Assembly: GCA_937919015.1 (NCBI GenBank)
Contig: CALFPN010000019.1
Coordinates: 1 to 16,304, forward strand
Length of the DNA: 16,304 nt
Direction of reading: 5' to 3'
Source: an uncultured Clostridia bacterium
GTDB lineage: Bacteria; Bacillota; Clostridia; Lachnospirales; Anaerotignaceae
Shown here: positions 14,027 to 16,304 of the stretch, piece by piece
Layout: every line of letters starts with the position of its first letter
Numbering within the stretch: position 1 is the first letter of the stretch
Notes under the pieces: model-generated
What the model was told of the DNA's origin: nothing
What the model saw: only the letters and a program-made list of their open reading frames with translations
Database searches by the model: none
Program-made: the position numbers and the translations under genes

Positions 14027-14551
14027 TTGACCTACGAAGAGTTACATGACATCGTTTTGCAGCACGGAAAATCAATCTACAGTTTCTGTCGTTACCTCAC
14101 AGCCAATGCTGATCTGGCTGACGATCTTTATCAAGAAACTTTTCTGAAAGCCACAGAACTTTGTCACAAAATAGACCGCACCCAAAACCCAAAAGTTTTT
14201 CTCATCCGTATTGCCGCATCCCTTTGGAAAAATCAGCTGAGGAAAGAAAAAGGACGTCAAAGAATCTTTCCTCTCGCACCACTGGAATCAGAGGCAGATG
14301 TGATTTCATCGGAGAAACCACCGGAAGTCCTTCTCATTCAGCAGGAAGAAAAGCAGTTGTTGCTTCGCTGTGCCGAAAAACTGCCTGCAAAACTTCGCCT
14401 GCCTTTATATATGTATTATACCGCAGAACTTTCTCTGAAAGAGATTTCCCAAGTTCTGCATATCCCCGTTGGTACAGTCAAAAGCAGGCTCTGGCGTGCA
14501 AAACACATATTAAAAAAGGAACTGGAGGTACATGGATATGAAACAGAATAG
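14027..14551 (+). CDS. ECF-type RNA polymerase sigma factor
   Basis: A 174-residue sigma-70 family factor with only regions 2 and 4, the ECF layout. Region 2 lies at about 12-75 (FCRYLTANADLADDLYQETFLKA, with the core-binding DLADDLYQETF). Region 4 lies at about 108-167 (LPAKLRLPLYMYYTAELSLKEISQVL, then IPVGTVKSRLWRAKHILKK, a helix-turn-helix for the -35 box). It would direct polymerase to a small set of stress or envelope genes when released by its partner. The TTG at 14027 is chosen because GGAGG lies 8 nt upstream; a GTG at 14018 overlaps that site. The next gene overlaps its end by 14 bases and codes for a likely anti-sigma factor. Its target promoters are not identifiable here. Confidence 0.9.
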   Translation: MTYEELHDIVLQHGKSIYSFCRYLTANADLADDLYQETFLKATELCHKIDRTQNPKVFLIRIAASLWKNQLRKEKGRQRIFPLAPLESEADVISSEKPPEVLLIQQEEKQLLLRCAEKLPAKLRLPLYMYYTAELSLKEISQVLHIPVGTVKSRLWRAKHILKKELEVHGYETE

Positions 14552-15332
14552 AATAGATCATTTCGAGGAATTTCTGCATGATTCTCTTGCAGCAAACAGC
14601 ACTCCTCCGGATGAAATACAACAATCCCTACTTTCCCATTTTAAAGAAAAGGAGCAAATCTCTATGAAACATACATCTATCAAAAGAACCCCCATCATCG
14701 CCGCTGTCCTCTGCCTGACATTGTCCGTCACAGCCATGGCATCCTGGCATTTTCTCAATGCCACTTCCGTCGCAGCGCGAACAGCCCCTGCCCTTTCCGA
14801 GGCCTTTGCCTCAAAAGATGCCAAAAAACTAAATACCGTTCGTGCAGAGGATGGCTATGTCATTTCTCTTTTGGGCATCACCAGCGGCAAAGCTCTTACC
14901 AAATCCGATCCTGATTTAAACGATACCAGCACTTATGCTGTCGTTGCTATCGCTAAAGAAGATGGAACTCCCGTAGATCCCGTCAACCAGCCCTACTTTG
15001 TTTCTCCCCTGATTCAGGGATTGGAAGCATGGAAATATAACATTGCTTCCATGGGCGGAAGTTACAAAGAATTTATCGAAAATGGCATTCTCTATCGCCT
15101 GATCGAATGTGATGATATCCAGCTATTTGCCGATAGAAACCTGTATCTCTGCGTTACGGACACACCTTTCTATGAAAATAATGCTTTTATCGCCGATGAG
15201 GAAGGCCGTCTTTCTGAAAGCCCTGCTTACGAAGGACTGAATGTTCTCTTCGACCTGCCTCTGGATGCGTCCAAGGCTGATCCGGAAGCGGCTCAGGCAT
15301 ATATCGCCGCCCTTTGGCCCTGCGAAGAATAA
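14538..15332 (+). CDS. Probable membrane-bound anti-sigma factor, DUF4179-like
   Basis: A 264-residue protein with an N-terminal cytoplasmic part of about 50 residues (MKQNRIDHFEEFLHDSL and onward) and one hydrophobic segment at about 53-70 (PIIAAVLCLTLSVTAMASW). An extracytoplasmic domain of about 190 residues begins near residue 80 and includes DGYVISLLGITSGKAL and STYAVVAIAKEDGTP. This layout and the 14-base overlap with the sigma gene indicate an anti-sigma factor that holds the sigma at the membrane until an outside signal arrives. There is no zinc-binding HxxxCxxC motif. The ectodomain recalls DUF4179-type proteins of Clostridia, from memory only. The second ATG (14538) is preferred since GGAGG lies 9 nt before it and only 3 nt before the first ATG (14532). 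The signal is unknown. Confidence 0.75.
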   Translation: MKQNRIDHFEEFLHDSLAANSTPPDEIQQSLLSHFKEKEQISMKHTSIKRTPIIAAVLCLTLSVTAMASWHFLNATSVAARTAPALSEAFASKDAKKLNTVRAEDGYVISLLGITSGKALTKSDPDLNDTSTYAVVAIAKEDGTPVDPVNQPYFVSPLIQGLEAWKYNIASMGGSYKEFIENGILYRLIECDDIQLFADRNLYLCVTDTPFYENNAFIADEEGRLSESPAYEGLNVLFDLPLDASKADPEAAQAYIAALWPCEE

Positions 15333-15417
15333 GACGTACCGGAAGAGTCATTCCCCTCTGAAAGCATCCCCAAAGAAACTGTCCCCCTCTTTCCCTGTTT
15401 TTTCAGACAGACGTCAA

Positions 15418-15447
15418 AAAGCTCTCTTCTATACAGAAGAGAGCTTT
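15418..15447. terminator. Terminator between ecfT and the anti-sigma gene
   Basis: A 13-bp perfect stem, AAAGCTCTCTTCT (15418-15430) with AGAAGAGAGCTTT (15435-15447), has a 4-nt loop. On the minus strand five T residues follow, ending the ecfT transcript. On the plus strand a T-rich tail also follows, so it probably serves the sigma operon too. The stretch 15333-15417 before it holds nothing I recognise. Confidence 0.88.
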
Positions 15448-15456
15448 CCTTTTCTC

Positions 15457-16278
15457 TTAAATCAATGGCAGTACCTTCCCTGCAAAACGCAGACCAATGA
15501 TTGCCACCACATAAACAGCAGTCACACCTGCTGCGCGGAAATCGCTGCTTTTCATTCTCATGACATTCATTCTGGTTCTGTTTTCATCCCCATGGTAGCA
15601 TCTTGCTTCCATGGCCATAGCCAGTTCTTCCGCTCTGCGGAACGCAGAGATAAACAACGGTACCAGAATGGGGATCAGGGCTTTCGCCTTCTGCATCAGG
15701 TTGCCGGTATCAAAATCGGCACCTCTTGCCTGCTGTGCCTTCATGATCTTATCTGTTTCATCCAGCAGTGTAGGGATAAAACGCAGCGCGATGGTCATCA
15801 TCATAGCGATCTCATGGGCGGGCACACCGATTTTTTTAAAAGGCTTCAGGATGTATTCAATGGCATCCGTCAGCTGGATGGGTGTCGTTGTCAGTGTCAG
15901 AATGGAGGAGCCTACGATCAAGAGCACCAGACGGATACACATCTTCGCCGCCAAGAGAACACCTTCCAGTGTGACAGTGATAAAGCCAACGTGCAGCAGC
16001 ACGGTTTCCCCTTTCGTCAGAAAGAGGTTGATGAATACTGTGAACAGGATAATGATCATAATGCTCTTCAGACCTTTGAGCATAAACTTCAGCGGTACTT
16101 TAGAGGTTTTGATGACCAGACCCATGCAGGCAATAACAAAAGCATAACCTACAAAGGAATTCACAATAAACAAGGAAATAATAAAAATAAATGTAATAGC
16201 CAGTTTCAGCCTAGCGTCCATGCTATGAATGGGAGATTGCGCAGGGTAATACTGACCGATGGTAATATCTCTAATCAT
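15457..16278 (-). CDS. ecfT: ECF transporter transmembrane component EcfT
   Basis: A 273-residue membrane protein, the scaffold subunit of energy-coupling-factor vitamin and metal transporters. It joins the two ATPases EcfA1 and EcfA2 to exchangeable substrate-binding S components. Hydrophobic segments lie near 25-55, 68-88, 105-128 and 245-262. The two coupling-helix motifs that contact the ATPases are ARG at 184-186 (AQQARGADF) and ARC at 225-227 (AMEARCYHG). The Cys in the second is a common variant. In Bacillota the usual order is ecfA1-ecfA2-ecfT-truA-rplM-rpsI. The ATG at 16278 overlaps the stop of the upstream gene (ATGA), which fits coupling to ecfA2. Here ecfT ends at a strong terminator instead of continuing into truA. 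Confidence 0.94.
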   Translation of the reverse strand: MIRDITIGQYYPAQSPIHSMDARLKLAITFIFIISLFIVNSFVGYAFVIACMGLVIKTSKVPLKFMLKGLKSIMIIILFTVFINLFLTKGETVLLHVGFITVTLEGVLLAAKMCIRLVLLIVGSSILTLTTTPIQLTDAIEYILKPFKKIGVPAHEIAMMMTIALRFIPTLLDETDKIMKAQQARGADFDTGNLMQKAKALIPILVPLFISAFRRAEELAMAMEARCYHGDENRTRMNVMRMKSSDFRAAGVTAVYVVAIIGLRFAGKVLPLI

Positions 16279-16304
16279 GCGTTCACCTGCTTTACTAATC
16301 TCAA
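16275..16304 (-). CDS. 3' end of the gene upstream of ecfT, probably ecfA2
   Basis: Nine codons and a TGA run in from the right edge (LRLVKQVNA) and overlap the ecfT start by four bases. Too little is present to recognise by sequence. The ecfA2 assignment comes only from the conserved order ecfA1-ecfA2-ecfT and the tight overlap. Confidence 0.4.
   Translation of the reverse strand: MRLVKQVNA

Noticed and set aside
15592..15612. Second EcfT coupling motif reads ARC instead of ARG
   Set aside because: To my knowledge the Cys variant is common in EcfT proteins of Clostridia, so it is not evidence of a defective protein.

Overview
The window looks like chromosomal DNA of a low-to-moderate G+C member of the Bacillota, class Clostridia, probably in or near the Lachnospirales. 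The grounds are a canonical ecfT-truA-rplM-rpsI neighbourhood, strong AGGAGG-type ribosome binding sites before almost every gene, near-consensus sigma-A promoters, TTG and GTG starts, and a ribose operon containing RbsD with a lipoprotein RbsB. The genus cannot be fixed from this stretch. I see no phage, insertion sequence, CRISPR array, tRNA or rRNA.

Layout from left to right. (1) The 5' part of an APC-type amino acid permease runs off the left edge (minus strand). A small plus-strand gene for an unknown membrane protein follows. (2) A minus-strand operon, 4003 down to 952, holds a MarR-type regulator, an iron-type alcohol dehydrogenase and an aldehyde dehydrogenase. Its promoter is overlapped by a perfect inverted repeat, probably the MarR operator. 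(3) A complete ribose operon, rbsR-rbsD-rbsA-rbsC-rbsB-rbsK, runs on the minus strand from 10143 to about 4106. It has a near-consensus promoter, a cre/LacI-type operator just downstream of the start point, an intergenic stem-loop before rbsB and a terminator after rbsK. It would import ribose by ABC transport (RbsA, RbsC, RbsB), convert its anomers (RbsD) and phosphorylate it (RbsK) under RbsR control. (4) A divergent pair at 10450-11998 consists of a YghZ-like aldo/keto reductase (minus) and a MerR-type regulator (plus). The reductase promoter has the 19-bp spacer with a centred palindrome that is typical of MerR-activated promoters. (5) The ribosomal genes rplM-rpsI (minus) have a consensus promoter and a structured leader of about 165 nt. 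truA lies upstream. (6) A plus-strand pair, an ECF-type sigma factor and a one-pass membrane protein that is probably its anti-sigma factor, sits between truA and ecfT and interrupts the usual cluster. (7) ecfT ends the window, with the last nine codons of an upstream gene, probably the ATPase ecfA2, at the right edge.

Most of the content is familiar at family level. The points most worth following are regulatory: the two dyad-controlled aldehyde/redox modules, the ECF sigma insertion with its palindromic leader, the rplM leader, and the stem-loop between rbsC and rbsB. I found no convincing novel multi-gene system.
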